NCBI GenBank assembly: GCA_964593455.1
Contig: CAZQHK010000003.1
Location: forward strand, 1-64,000
Reading direction: 5' to 3'
DNA: 64,000 nucleotides
Origin: CAZQHK01 sp964593455
GTDB taxonomy: Bacteria > Muiribacteriota > CAYSPT01
Numbering within the stretch: the first letter of the stretch is position 1; each line of letters begins with the position of its first letter. The notes beneath the pieces are model-generated. The model had not been told where the DNA came from. It ran no database searches and worked only from the letters and a program-made list of their open reading frames with translations. Made by a program: the position numbers and the translations under genes. Below, one piece after another: positions 44,142-52,834 of the stretch.

Positions 44142-45203
44142 GTGAAAAAACAGAAATCGCTGGAAATCAAGTACATCAATACCTGCACGGCGTGCGGGTT
44201 TACCATGGTCATGGCGGGCCCCTGGGAGCTTTGCCGCGACGAGCAGGGCCGTGAGGTCGTCTGCCCGCAGTGCAAAACAGGTGTCCTGGAAGGCACGAAA
44301 CACCAGGCCGAAGCCGGTAGTAAACCACCTGCAAGCGAACTTATCGACGATATCGTGGACGAGATGGACGAAGTGGTTTTCAGGTTGTTTTATCGTACCC
44401 GGAGTCGATGGCACCAACGTCTGATCCGGCATGCGCAGGGGATAGACACCGGGGTCTTCTCAGACCTTATCGACGTTTTGCCGCGGGGGCATGCAGCCTG
44501 GTTTATTCCCACGGCAGTGGATATCGCGGTCAAAGAATCAGACATGCGTTTATCGTACGCTCTGCAGTTTCTGGCCGAACTGTGCCGGGTGGCCACCAGC
44601 AAACGCAAGGTCATGCCGGAGGGGCTGGAGAAACACCTGAGCGGGCTCTGGGAACGGGTTGAACGGTTACCCGACACACCCGAGATTGCCACCTGGTGGA
44701 ACACTGTGGCCCGGTTCTACGTGGAGGTGTGCGAGAACGGTCCGAACAAATCAGCGTCGTTCAGTCTGAAAGAACTGGCCTTTGACGAGACCGGCGATGC
44801 CAACCACGGCCGTGGGGATACCGTCACCGCAAACCTGGTAAAGGCTGTTTCACGGGGAGCTGAAAAGGTCCGTTTGGCGGCCTCATCTTTCCGCTCGACG
44901 CCGAAGACCCGCTTAAAACGCCGCTGGCGGTGGAGTTCCTTTTCTATGGTCGACAGGACCGCCTCGTTCTGGAACCGGCTGGTGGTTCCCCGGTTGAAGA
45001 CCTGGCACCAGTTTCTGGCCGGAGTGGTGCTTTTCGCGGTGCTTTGCCTGGCAGCGTCACGGGTAATGGATATATCTCTGAGTGCTTCCGGTATTGCCCT
45101 GACAATGCTCCTGTCGGCGGTGTGGACGGCTTTGCTCTTCTGGCGGCAGAACGTGGCCCGCTTCAGACAAGCGGTTATGAAAGAGATCGCGCTCAGGCGG
45201 TAG
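44142..45203 (+). CDS. Hypothetical zinc-ribbon protein with two C-terminal membrane segments
   Basis: Not recognised. Near the start it has a zinc-ribbon pattern (NTCTACGFTM...VVCPQCKTG). A helical middle follows (VDEMDEVVFRLFYRTR...), and two hydrophobic segments lie near the end (FLAGVVLFAVLCLAAS and IALTMLLSAVWTALLF). The frame opens at 44058, but GTG 44142 with GAGGACGTGAGAG upstream starts just before the ribbon and is preferred. It stands between the thermonuclease and the TPR gene. Confidence 0.65.
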   Translation: MKKQKSLEIKYINTCTACGFTMVMAGPWELCRDEQGREVVCPQCKTGVLEGTKHQAEAGSKPPASELIDDIVDEMDEVVFRLFYRTRSRWHQRLIRHAQGIDTGVFSDLIDVLPRGHAAWFIPTAVDIAVKESDMRLSYALQFLAELCRVATSKRKVMPEGLEKHLSGLWERVERLPDTPEIATWWNTVARFYVEVCENGPNKSASFSLKELAFDETGDANHGRGDTVTANLVKAVSRGAEKVRLAASSFRSTPKTRLKRRWRWSSFSMVDRTASFWNRLVVPRLKTWHQFLAGVVLFAVLCLAASRVMDISLSASGIALTMLLSAVWTALLFWRQNVARFRQAVMKEIALRR

Positions 45204-45215
45204 ATAGAGAACGGG

Positions 45216-46526
45216 TTACTTCTTTTTTTCCGCAGGCGCCGTTTCCTCTTTTTTGCCGTTCCCGTCTTCTTCCTGTATCCCGATTTCTTCCGGGATATCG
45301 AGCTGAATCTCTTCCGGGAAATCGAGCAGGATTTCCTCCGCCTGCGCGCCGCTGCCGATGGTCCCCGTAGTTGTCTCTGTCTTCGGTTCTACCTCTACCG
45401 CTGTTTCCACGGCTTTCTCGTCGTCGGGAATCACCGGTTTCTCGTTAGTGCCGTGTTTGGTACACGTCACGATGTAATTTGAACCATCGTAGTGATAGGC
45501 GCCGTCAGAAGGGCAGCGGGGCACTTCCCTGAGGTAGGTCATGTCCTCGGATGGTTTGAATACGGGATAGTCGCCGGTGATCAGGCCGCTTTTAACGGGT
45601 TCGCTTGAATGGTCCATGTTGTAGAGGTCCATGGCGGCTTCCAGCATACGTATGTTCTTGCAACAGGTTTCCCTCCGGTCTTTGGCGCCCGAAGGATCAC
45701 GTTTATTTTTCCCTACTTTTGCTTCCAGAAGGGCCGCGGCCTCGTTATGTCCGAGCTTACGGTAGATGTCTGCCAGGATACTCATCAAGGCCATGACCCG
45801 GGGATGGCTGGAACCCAGAGTGTATTCTGTCACCAGTAGCGAGCGTTCATAAAGTGGCAGTGCTTTATCCAGGTCACCCTCAAGCGCATAGAGTTCCGCC
45901 AGGCTGCCCTGCACAGCCGCTGTTTCCTGGCGGTTGAGGCCGATAGTAGCTTCCAGGGTGGCCAGGGATTGCTGGTAGAGGAGGTCGGCTTCACTGAAGC
46001 GACCCTGCAGTTTGTAGATCTCGGCCAGGAGACTGAAGTTCATAGCGGTGATGGGATGATTTTCGCCGTTTTCGCTGAGGCTGCGGTAGATCTTCCACTT
46101 GACGTAGGGCAGGGCGGGGATATAATCGCCCTGTGACATGTAACCGGTGATCAGGTCGCTGACGTACTTGTCGGGATTTAAAGCGCTTTCTCTCAGCCCG
46201 GGGTCCATGAGTTCGACGGCTTTATCCGATAGCTTCCGGCCTAATTCGTAGTTGTTGTGCAGATAGTGGAGTTCCGCCAGCATTCCCAGGGAAAGGCCGG
46301 TGAAGGGATTATCGGGGCCGAACTGCTCGTCTGCCAGGGTGACCATACCTTCGGTCATTTGCAAGGCCTGGTCGTATTGACGTGCTCGGCAGAGTGCGGA
46401 CACTTTGCTGTGGACCCGTTCCCACTCCTGGATGTCGCTTTCGACGGCTAAAGCTGCAGTCGTGCAAAAGAACCCCAGCACGATAAAGGCTGCCGGCAGC
46501 ACGCGGCGGCGTATGGATCGATTCAT
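45216..46526 (-). CDS. Secreted TPR protein with pilin-like C-terminal module
   Basis: A 436-residue protein. A signal peptide (LPAAFIVLGFFCTTAALA) is followed by TPR helices to about residue 265 (LAEIYKLQGRFSEADLLYQQSLATLE). Residues about 285-355 (CCKNIRMLEAAMDLYNMDH..., YLREVPRCPSDGAYHYDGSNYIVTCTKHG) resemble the soluble part of major pseudopilins, which share CxxNxRxIExAxxMYNMD and LPxCPxGGxY-type signatures. The pilin N-terminal helix is absent. The last 80 residues are acidic and low-complexity. It may act with the pseudopilins encoded 9 kb upstream. Confidence 0.75.
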   Translation of the reverse strand: MNRSIRRRVLPAAFIVLGFFCTTAALAVESDIQEWERVHSKVSALCRARQYDQALQMTEGMVTLADEQFGPDNPFTGLSLGMLAELHYLHNNYELGRKLSDKAVELMDPGLRESALNPDKYVSDLITGYMSQGDYIPALPYVKWKIYRSLSENGENHPITAMNFSLLAEIYKLQGRFSEADLLYQQSLATLEATIGLNRQETAAVQGSLAELYALEGDLDKALPLYERSLLVTEYTLGSSHPRVMALMSILADIYRKLGHNEAAALLEAKVGKNKRDPSGAKDRRETCCKNIRMLEAAMDLYNMDHSSEPVKSGLITGDYPVFKPSEDMTYLREVPRCPSDGAYHYDGSNYIVTCTKHGTNEKPVIPDDEKAVETAVEVEPKTETTTGTIGSGAQAEEILLDFPEEIQLDIPEEIGIQEEDGNGKKEETAPAEKKK

Positions 46527-46643
46527 GGTTGTCTCCTTATCCGGATAAGGTATACGTTATTTTATTATGGCTCCGTAAACATCCGCAACTACTTCGTTTC
46601 GTCGGCTGAAATAATCCGGCCGTTCTTATCTGCTATCAACGAA

Positions 46644-46659
46644 CCCGGGCACTGCCCGG
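46644..46659 (-). terminator. Possible terminator hairpin after the RDD gene
   Basis: A CCGGGCACTGCCCGG-type stem follows the RDD gene stop on the minus strand, with only a weak T run (GGTTCGTT). Factor-independent termination would be inefficient. Confidence 0.35.
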
Positions 46660-46661
46660 AC

Positions 46662-47336
46662 TCAGGATAGAATCAAGATGATCCCGGACACGGCGAAAAC
46701 TATCCAGGCATACATCTGCGGTACGTTGCGCCGCCGCTCCACCACGGTCCCTGCAAACAGGTCGCCCAATCTCCGTCCCCGCCTGTCGGAAAGCACTACC
46801 AGGAACTCGAAGAGGAAGGCGAGCAGGTAAGACAACGGGTAGCGGTCCTGCAAAGCGGTAATTATCAGGGGAGCGATCAGGGTGACGTCCCTGATGAGTC
46901 GCCGGGGAAGCGATGCGAACTCGCCATTTTTTAGTTCGGTCACCATGAGTCCCATGGCATGTTTACCGGGAGAATAGATCTCCCGCAAGATCAGGCAGAG
47001 CGAGAAGCATAGGGACAGACGCAGATTTAGAGGGAACATAGGAAAGAGGTAGCGGCCCATGGGAATGATACCCACACGGACCAGGTTGATGATGAAGAAG
47101 ATGATCCAGAGATCAATCCCGGCGGCGGCAATCCGGTGTATCCGGGACACAGTCAGGATCATGCGGGGTTCCCGTTTTTCGTCGGGCAGTTTAAGTTTTA
47201 TGATCTGTTCGGTCGTCTCGTCATGGTGGACGCTCTCGGCGCCGCAGTTGCGGCAGAACTGCTGATCGCCTTCGCTGGAGTTTTGGCATACGGGACAAAT
47301 TCTGCTGGTATCCACTGGGTCCTCCATTCCTTGCAC
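46662..47336 (-). CDS. RDD-family membrane protein with N-terminal zinc ribbon
   Basis: A 224-residue protein. The zinc ribbon reads ICPVCQNSS...QFCRNCG near residues 13-33, then an RDD domain with its named residues (RIAAAGIDLWIIFFIINLV; LGDLFAGTVV) and four or so membrane segments. RDD proteins are thought to be small transporters or stress proteins; substrates are largely unknown. GTG 47336 or ATG 47327 could be the start. Next to it is the TPR gene on the same strand, 135 bases downstream. Confidence 0.78.
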   Translation of the reverse strand: MQGMEDPVDTSRICPVCQNSSEGDQQFCRNCGAESVHHDETTEQIIKLKLPDEKREPRMILTVSRIHRIAAAGIDLWIIFFIINLVRVGIIPMGRYLFPMFPLNLRLSLCFSLCLILREIYSPGKHAMGLMVTELKNGEFASLPRRLIRDVTLIAPLIITALQDRYPLSYLLAFLFEFLVVLSDRRGRRLGDLFAGTVVERRRNVPQMYAWIVFAVSGIILILS

Positions 47337-47610
47337 CCGGGTTTGCCTATTCGGTATCGATCAGGGGTCGTGCCGGCATTATAACACCCCCTTTGTGTGG
47401 AAACGTACCTTATGGCCGGCGAGACCGGTAAACTGTCTCACTTTGAGTCATATCTCCGGCAAAGTGACGCAATATGAGACGGTTTTGCTGGCGCTAGGTT
47501 ATCCTTCAATCGCTTGATACCCGCTTAATTGGCGGCGGATCGTCTTCTTGGTCCGCGTCTGGCATGTGATGTGCTTTCTTTGTGTTCCATCAGGAAAACA
47601 CGGGAAGGGG

Positions 47611-48183
47611 ATGACGATAGTGGACACACTGAAAAAAGTACGGGTAGTCAAAGCTGCGGTGGCGGGAGGGATGGCCGTGTTGGTGCTGTTGCTGGGGGTG
47701 GCGGCCGCCGGGGCCGGAACCCTGGAGACGGTGCTTCACCGGGAGGTCGAATACCATCCGGTGTCGGGACTTCGTCTGGCGGTGGAAGGGCAGGATGCGG
47801 ACGGCAACCACGTGCTTGAGGAACGTTTAATTCCGGCCGCCGAGTGTGTGGCCGGCGCCTATTTCTACTACGGTCCGATGCCCGGCCTGTACAAGGCCGT
47901 GCTGCTCTACCGTTACCGGGATACCTGGTACGTGATCGGGGACGTGCTTTTCTGGGTCGAGCGGTTCGAACACGGCGAAGAACTTAGATTTGATCCGCAC
48001 CTGGACGTGGCCTGGGAGTATGACCGGGAGACGCGGGTGATAGATCTCAACATCTATCCGGACCTTTTGAACGCGGTACCTGAGGAGTTCGCGGTACCGC
48101 TCACCCGTGAAACGGTGCGTGAAAAACTGTTGTTCGAAGAGCTTCACGGTCTGCCAAACGCGAGCAGTGCCGCCCTGCCGTGA
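47611..48183 (+). CDS. Secreted or anchored hypothetical protein
   Basis: Not recognised. The N-terminus has a basic stretch and one hydrophobic segment (AAVAGGMAVLVLLLGVAAAGAG), either a signal peptide or an anchor. The rest (REVEYHPVSGLRLAVEGQDADGNHVLEE..., GLYKAVLLYRYRDTWYVIGDVLFWVERFEHG) looks like a small beta-rich domain. Start taken at ATG 47611 after GGGAAGGGG; GTG 47620 is an alternative. It is isolated between opposing genes. Confidence 0.65.
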   Translation: MTIVDTLKKVRVVKAAVAGGMAVLVLLLGVAAAGAGTLETVLHREVEYHPVSGLRLAVEGQDADGNHVLEERLIPAAECVAGAYFYYGPMPGLYKAVLLYRYRDTWYVIGDVLFWVERFEHGEELRFDPHLDVAWEYDRETRVIDLNIYPDLLNAVPEEFAVPLTRETVREKLLFEELHGLPNASSAALP

Positions 48184-48240
48184 GACAGGGGACGCTGGTG
48201 GTTCACGGATTGAACCGTGGGTAAAGGCCGGTGGAGGGGA

Positions 48241-48621
48241 TTACTCCTCCGCCGGTTCGTCTTCGTCTATGATTTCGTACTCTACGTGGATCTCCCACTG
48301 CTCGGCGAGCCATTCCAACCAGGAGGCTTCCCCGTCGAAAATACCATCCTCGCTGGCGCATTCAAGTATCTCACCGAAGATGAGTTCCCGGGTCTCCTGG
48401 TCGGTGACTTCAGCGACCAGGGTGGTGAGGTCCTGTTTGGTTTGTACCAGGTTGTTGGTTTCGTCTACCAGGCCTAAAAACTCGTCCTTGCCGAAGGCTT
48501 CCGCCAGGTGGGCGGCGTGTTTGGCCTCTTCCGGCGAACTGGCGCCGTCGGTGATAACCATGACGTTAAGTAAAGCGATACAGGCCATTTTTTCCGTGCG
48601 GTTCAGGTCTTTCAATTCCAT
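48241..48621 (-). CDS. TerB-like domain protein
   Basis: A 126-residue acidic, helical protein. IALLNVMVITDGASSPEEAKHAAHLAEAF and ILECASEDGIFDGEASWLEWLAEQW fit the TerB-like fold with its repeated acidic helix. Function unknown; TerB relatives bind metals and are linked to stress and phage resistance. ATG 48621 starts the domain; an in-frame GTG/ATG 5 codons upstream adds nothing. A second TerB-like protein is at 30013. Confidence 0.65.
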   Translation of the reverse strand: MELKDLNRTEKMACIALLNVMVITDGASSPEEAKHAAHLAEAFGKDEFLGLVDETNNLVQTKQDLTTLVAEVTDQETRELIFGEILECASEDGIFDGEASWLEWLAEQWEIHVEYEIIDEDEPAEE

Positions 48622-48685
48622 GGATTGTCCTCCCAAAATGTTGTTCCCGGATAGTGTGTTTAAGCTCTCGTTTTCAAGGGATATC

Positions 48686-49105
48686 TCACAACCCGGCTGA
48701 TGGTAGTGTACTGGTTTGAGACGATAGATTCAAGAGCAGACGTTTGGCTATCGGGATATCGGCCGGCGCCAACTCGAAGTCGAGCAACTCTTCCGCCGTT
48801 ACCCACCGGATCTCGGAATGGTCGTTCAACTTGAACGTACCGCTTACGTACTCCGTCTCGTATCCCAGCAGTTCGATGGTGAAATCGCCGTAATCATAAA
48901 TACTCGAAGCAACGAAATAACCTACCCTGACGGTGATTTCAAATTCTTCCCGAAGCTCCCGTGCCAGGCACTCTTCCGGGGTTTCCCCCGGCTCGATCTT
49001 GCCGCCGGGAAACTCCCAAAACCCGCCCAATCGCCCGCCGTCCCGGCGCCGGGCGATGAGGATCTTGTCTCCTTGCGTGATTATGGCCGCTGTTACTTGT
49101 TTCAT
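48686..49105 (-). CDS. mutT: Nudix hydrolase, MutT-like (8-oxo-dGTP diphosphatase)
   Basis: A 139-residue Nudix protein with the box GGKIEPGETPEECLARELREEFEI at residues about 35-58, containing all conserved Gly and Glu residues. The N-terminus (KQVTAAIITQGDKILIARRRDG) and length fit the MutT/NudG group that cleanses oxidised nucleotides. The frame is open to 49249, but ATG 49105 is the natural start. Exact substrate not determinable. Confidence 0.85.
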   Translation of the reverse strand: MKQVTAAIITQGDKILIARRRDGGRLGGFWEFPGGKIEPGETPEECLARELREEFEITVRVGYFVASSIYDYGDFTIELLGYETEYVSGTFKLNDHSEIRWVTAEELLDFELAPADIPIAKRLLLNLSSQTSTLPSAGL

Positions 49106-49364
49106 AAATCGTGTAGATCCTTCCAGGTGTTTCCACTGTTCTACCGCAAACCGGGGCTGTTTGGCAACCTTGGTGTATCCGGAAAAAAGTGTAAAAAGAA
49201 ATAAATTTATTGTTTTTCTTCCTTGACTGACCGGTCCACGATACGTCATTATTAAGACGCTAAGAAGACGCGAAATTGAGTACCTGTTTTATTCTCCACA
49301 TAATTAGGTTGACGTGAGATTGACCGGGGATATGGGGTGGTGGAAAGAACAGGGAGGAGTAACG

Positions 49365-50420
49365 ATGAGCGAACTACCAGATAACGAACTACCGGACTTG
49401 GATGATCTCGGATTTGGTGTTGTCGAGACCGATTCCATGTACATTGCGACTTGCCGGGACGGTGACGAGTGGCAGCAGGGAGAGCTCAAGCCGTATGGAC
49501 CGATCCCTATGCACCCGGCAGCCGGAGTGTTGAACTACGGGCAGGGGATCTTCGAGGGAATGAAGGCTATCCGGACCACCAAAGGCCGGATAGCTCTTTT
49601 CCGGCCCGAGGACAATGCCCGGCGATTTCAAATCGGAGCCAAACGGTTGGGGGCGCCGCCTGTTCCCGAAGAGATTTTCCTGAATGCCGTGATTAAGGTG
49701 GTCAAAGCCAACCAGCGTTGGGTGCCGTCTTCGGGCAAGGGCGCGCTCTATATCCGGCCGCTTCTGTGGGGCTCGGGTCCCGTGCTGGGTGTGAACCCGG
49801 CCCCCTCTTACACCTTCTGTATCTATACCTCCCCCGTGGGACCTTACTTCAAAGGCGGTTTCAAACCCATCAAGTTAATCGTGGCCTTGTACCATTACCG
49901 GGCGGCTCCCGGCGGTACCGGGAACGTCAAAGCCATCGGCAATTATTCCAGCGGGTTGATCCTGTCGCGCAAGGTTAAACGGCACGGGTACTGCGAGATC
50001 GTGTACCTGGACGCCGTCCATCAGCGGTACGTGGAAGAGGTGGGCGCCGCCAACTTTTTCATGGTCAAAGACAACAACCTCTACACTCCCGAACTCAGCG
50101 GTACCATTTTGCCGGGTATCACTCGTGACAGCGTTATTAAACTGGCCCGTCACCTGGGTTTAAATGCGGTGGAACAGAAGGTGAGTATCGACTGGGTGCT
50201 CACGGCGGACGAGGCGTTCTGTACCGGGACGGCGGCGGTTATCACCCCCATCGGGTGGGTGGACTACAGCGGTAAAAAAGTCACCTTCAACAATGGCGAG
50301 GTGGGACCGGTAACCAGAAAACTGTACGACACCTTGACTTCCATTCAGATTGAAGTGAGCCGGGATATCTTCGGCTGGATGCATCCGGTCGAGGAAAACG
50401 GCGCCCTGCACGCTATCTGA
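49365..50420 (+). CDS. ilvE: Branched-chain amino acid aminotransferase
   Basis: A 351-residue fold-type IV aminotransferase of the longer BCAT class. Signatures are LNYGQGIFEGMKAIRTTKG, FRPEDNARRFQIGAKRL and GGTGNVKAIGNYSSGL with the PLP lysine. It exchanges amino groups between glutamate and leucine, isoleucine or valine. ATG 49365 has AGGGAGGAG upstream. It stands alone, with no other ilv genes in the window. Confidence 0.92.
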   Translation: MSELPDNELPDLDDLGFGVVETDSMYIATCRDGDEWQQGELKPYGPIPMHPAAGVLNYGQGIFEGMKAIRTTKGRIALFRPEDNARRFQIGAKRLGAPPVPEEIFLNAVIKVVKANQRWVPSSGKGALYIRPLLWGSGPVLGVNPAPSYTFCIYTSPVGPYFKGGFKPIKLIVALYHYRAAPGGTGNVKAIGNYSSGLILSRKVKRHGYCEIVYLDAVHQRYVEEVGAANFFMVKDNNLYTPELSGTILPGITRDSVIKLARHLGLNAVEQKVSIDWVLTADEAFCTGTAAVITPIGWVDYSGKKVTFNNGEVGPVTRKLYDTLTSIQIEVSRDIFGWMHPVEENGALHAI

Positions 50421-50467
50421 CCGTCACTATCAATTCATAGTTTTCACAAAACGGCGGGTAGCCGACA

Positions 50468-51979
50468 CTAACCGCCGAATCCGAGCCCGACCGCTATCAT
50501 CAAGGTGACCGCCGCCAGCACGAACCAGAATACCTGTTTTTTCAATTGCCATTTGGCCCAGACGGGCCAGGGTACCCTGGCCACGGTAAGTACGCCGATA
50601 AGCACGGTGTTGGTTGGCACGATCATGTTGGTGAACCCGTCCCCGAACTGGAAGGCCAGAATGGTCATCTCCTTGGTCATACCCACTATCTCTCCCAGGG
50701 GCGCCATGAGCGGCATGGTCAGGGCCGCCTGCCCGGAGCCTGAGACCACGAAAAAGTTGAACACCGACTGGAACACGTACATGAAGAAGGCGCACAGTTC
50801 CATCCCGAACCCTTTCAGCCAGGAGCTGGTGTAGAAAAGGAAGGTGTTCAGGATGGAGGCTGAATCGGCCGCGGCCCCGCCCATGACATAGAGGATTCCT
50901 TTGGCAAATCCGACAATGATGGCGGCGGTCAGAAGATCGGCGGCGCCCGACTCGAAGGCTTTGGCTGTCTCGTTTACCGTCATGAGTCCGGTCAGGACGG
51001 CAATGATTCCAGCCATAACACCGACCGCCAGGAAAATCATGGAGATCTCAACCAGGTAGTAGCCGTGGGCGATAACTCCCCAGATTAGCCAGATCATGCA
51101 GCCCAGAAACGAAAGCATGATCATGATGTGTCCACGAGTGAGTTCGATCTTCTCCAGGTCCACTTCACCCAGGGTATTCCGCCACCGCTGGTCGATCTCA
51201 AAAGTAGGCGACTTCTCCGGAGTTTTCTTGATAGCCAGGGCGTAACGCATGACCATGACGATCCCGATCAGGGTGAACAAAGCCCAGATGGCGCACCGCC
51301 CACTGAACCCGGACATGTAGGGCACGCCCGCTATTCCCTGGGCGATCCCCAGGGTGAAAGGATTCATGAACGCGGTGGAGAATCCGATCTGGGAACCCAC
51401 GAACCCGATACAGATGGCGGTGATGGAGTCGTACCCCATGGCGATGGTGATGGGTACCAGGATCATGGTGAACGGGATGGTTTCTTCGGCCATCCCGAAC
51501 ACGGCGCCGCCCAACGAGAAGATGAGCATCAGGACCGGGATCATAAACAACTCGGAGCCTTTTACCTGGGAGATCACTTTGAGCATGGTTGATTCCACGG
51601 CGCCGGTTTTTATCAGCACTCCGAACGCCCCGCCGATCAAGAGGATGAAAGCGATCACTTCCACGGCATCGTGGTCGGTGAACCCGAGAAACGGTGCCTG
51701 CAGGATGTCGAATATTCCTTTGCGGCCGTATTTGGGGTGGCCGTGCTCGTCTTTGACCACCTCAAACGATCCTTCCACGGGTACCACTCGTTCCTTCTCA
51801 ACTTCCTGCCCGTTTTGGGTGACGGTGTAGGTGACGGTTTTCACCCGGAAAGTGCCTGATGGCACGAACCAGGTAAGCATGGCCATGATGACGATGATCC
51901 CGCTCACGATGATGTAGGTGTGCGGGACTTTGAACGTTTTCTGTTTTTTGGGGGTGTCCGGGGTTCTATTTTTACTCAT
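50468..51979 (-). CDS. YfcC/DcuC-type membrane carrier
   Basis: A 503-residue protein with about 12 hydrophobic segments. The N-terminus FKVPHTYIIVSGIIVIMAMLTWFVPSGTF and the QFGDGFTNMIVPTN stretch are typical of the YfcC family (pfam03606-like), which carries C4-dicarboxylates or basic amino acids. The substrate is not readable. ATG 51979 has AGGAGACCGG upstream; a frame to 52108 is open but lacks a ribosome-binding site. An insert with FEVVKDEHGHPKYGRKG follows the first helix. Confidence 0.85.
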   Translation of the reverse strand: MSKNRTPDTPKKQKTFKVPHTYIIVSGIIVIMAMLTWFVPSGTFRVKTVTYTVTQNGQEVEKERVVPVEGSFEVVKDEHGHPKYGRKGIFDILQAPFLGFTDHDAVEVIAFILLIGGAFGVLIKTGAVESTMLKVISQVKGSELFMIPVLMLIFSLGGAVFGMAEETIPFTMILVPITIAMGYDSITAICIGFVGSQIGFSTAFMNPFTLGIAQGIAGVPYMSGFSGRCAIWALFTLIGIVMVMRYALAIKKTPEKSPTFEIDQRWRNTLGEVDLEKIELTRGHIMIMLSFLGCMIWLIWGVIAHGYYLVEISMIFLAVGVMAGIIAVLTGLMTVNETAKAFESGAADLLTAAIIVGFAKGILYVMGGAAADSASILNTFLFYTSSWLKGFGMELCAFFMYVFQSVFNFFVVSGSGQAALTMPLMAPLGEIVGMTKEMTILAFQFGDGFTNMIVPTNTVLIGVLTVARVPWPVWAKWQLKKQVFWFVLAAVTLMIAVGLGFGG

Positions 51980-52154
51980 TGTTGTTCCGGTCTCCTTATC
52001 TGTAATGGTGGTGGTACCGAGTATAAAGCGGTGACCCATTCGGTTGCAATAAAGCGGCCGGATAGGGTTTTCGCTGGTCGTACATGAGGTGAATTGTATC
52101 AGTCTCAAGGCTGGTGTACAAGCGTTTGCTCGGCCGGTGGTCTGTCTGCGTCGG

Positions 52155-52721
52155 CTACTTTTTCGCTTGTTTTTGTTTTTTGGGTTCCTCGTCAGGCGGG
52201 TTTTTGAAGAGTTTTGCCGTTTGCGCGAAAGCCAGTTTCGCCACCTGGTAGAGGATGGCTACCAGGAACAGCCCGGCCGCGGCGTAACTTAAGCCTTCGA
52301 GATCGGTGGGAACGTTGGGGATATAGTTTTCCCAGGTTTTTTTTACGATAGGCCAGTTGGCGTGTTTCATGAACACGAAGGGTTTTTCCCAGGCTCCGGT
52401 GTGGGCCAGGGTGGTAAGCGCGTCCTTGAGGTTGGCCAGCCTGAGGACTGCCCGCTTGATCACCACCGAGAGCTGAGTAGTTTCGATTTTATCCATGGCC
52501 TGCAGCGACGCCACGTACTCGTGCAGGCTCATACCGGCGGCCCGGGCGGCGGCCACGTACTGGTTCACGGTCAGCTGCAACTCGTCCACGTGACCGCCCA
52601 GTCGCTGCATGTAGTGCTGGATGAAAGCCGGCAGCTGCGCGCCGCCGATGGCGCCCAGTGCGGCCAGTATCCGGTCGAAGGCTCCATCTATCAGCTTCAA
52701 GGGGTATTTAAGAAATCCCAT
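52155..52721 (-). CDS. DUF2937 family protein
   Basis: A 188-residue protein with the family N-terminus (LIDGAFDRILAALGAIGGAQLPAFIQHYMQRLGGHVDEL), a helical middle and one hydrophobic segment near residue 145 (GLSYAAAGLFLVAILYQVAKL). DUF2937 proteins are uncharacterised and probably membrane-associated. Divergent from the MscS gene, with a short shared promoter region. Confidence 0.78.
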   Translation of the reverse strand: MGFLKYPLKLIDGAFDRILAALGAIGGAQLPAFIQHYMQRLGGHVDELQLTVNQYVAAARAAGMSLHEYVASLQAMDKIETTQLSVVIKRAVLRLANLKDALTTLAHTGAWEKPFVFMKHANWPIVKKTWENYIPNVPTDLEGLSYAAAGLFLVAILYQVAKLAFAQTAKLFKNPPDEEPKKQKQAKK

Positions 52722-52834
52722 TTTTCAGCTCCGCACGTGCACGTAATATTTGCTATACTATGGTGTCGGCAAATTGTAACCGCGACTTGACCGGTGATGC
52801 CGCCGGCTATTTACAACCAGAGAGGATGTCCTGC

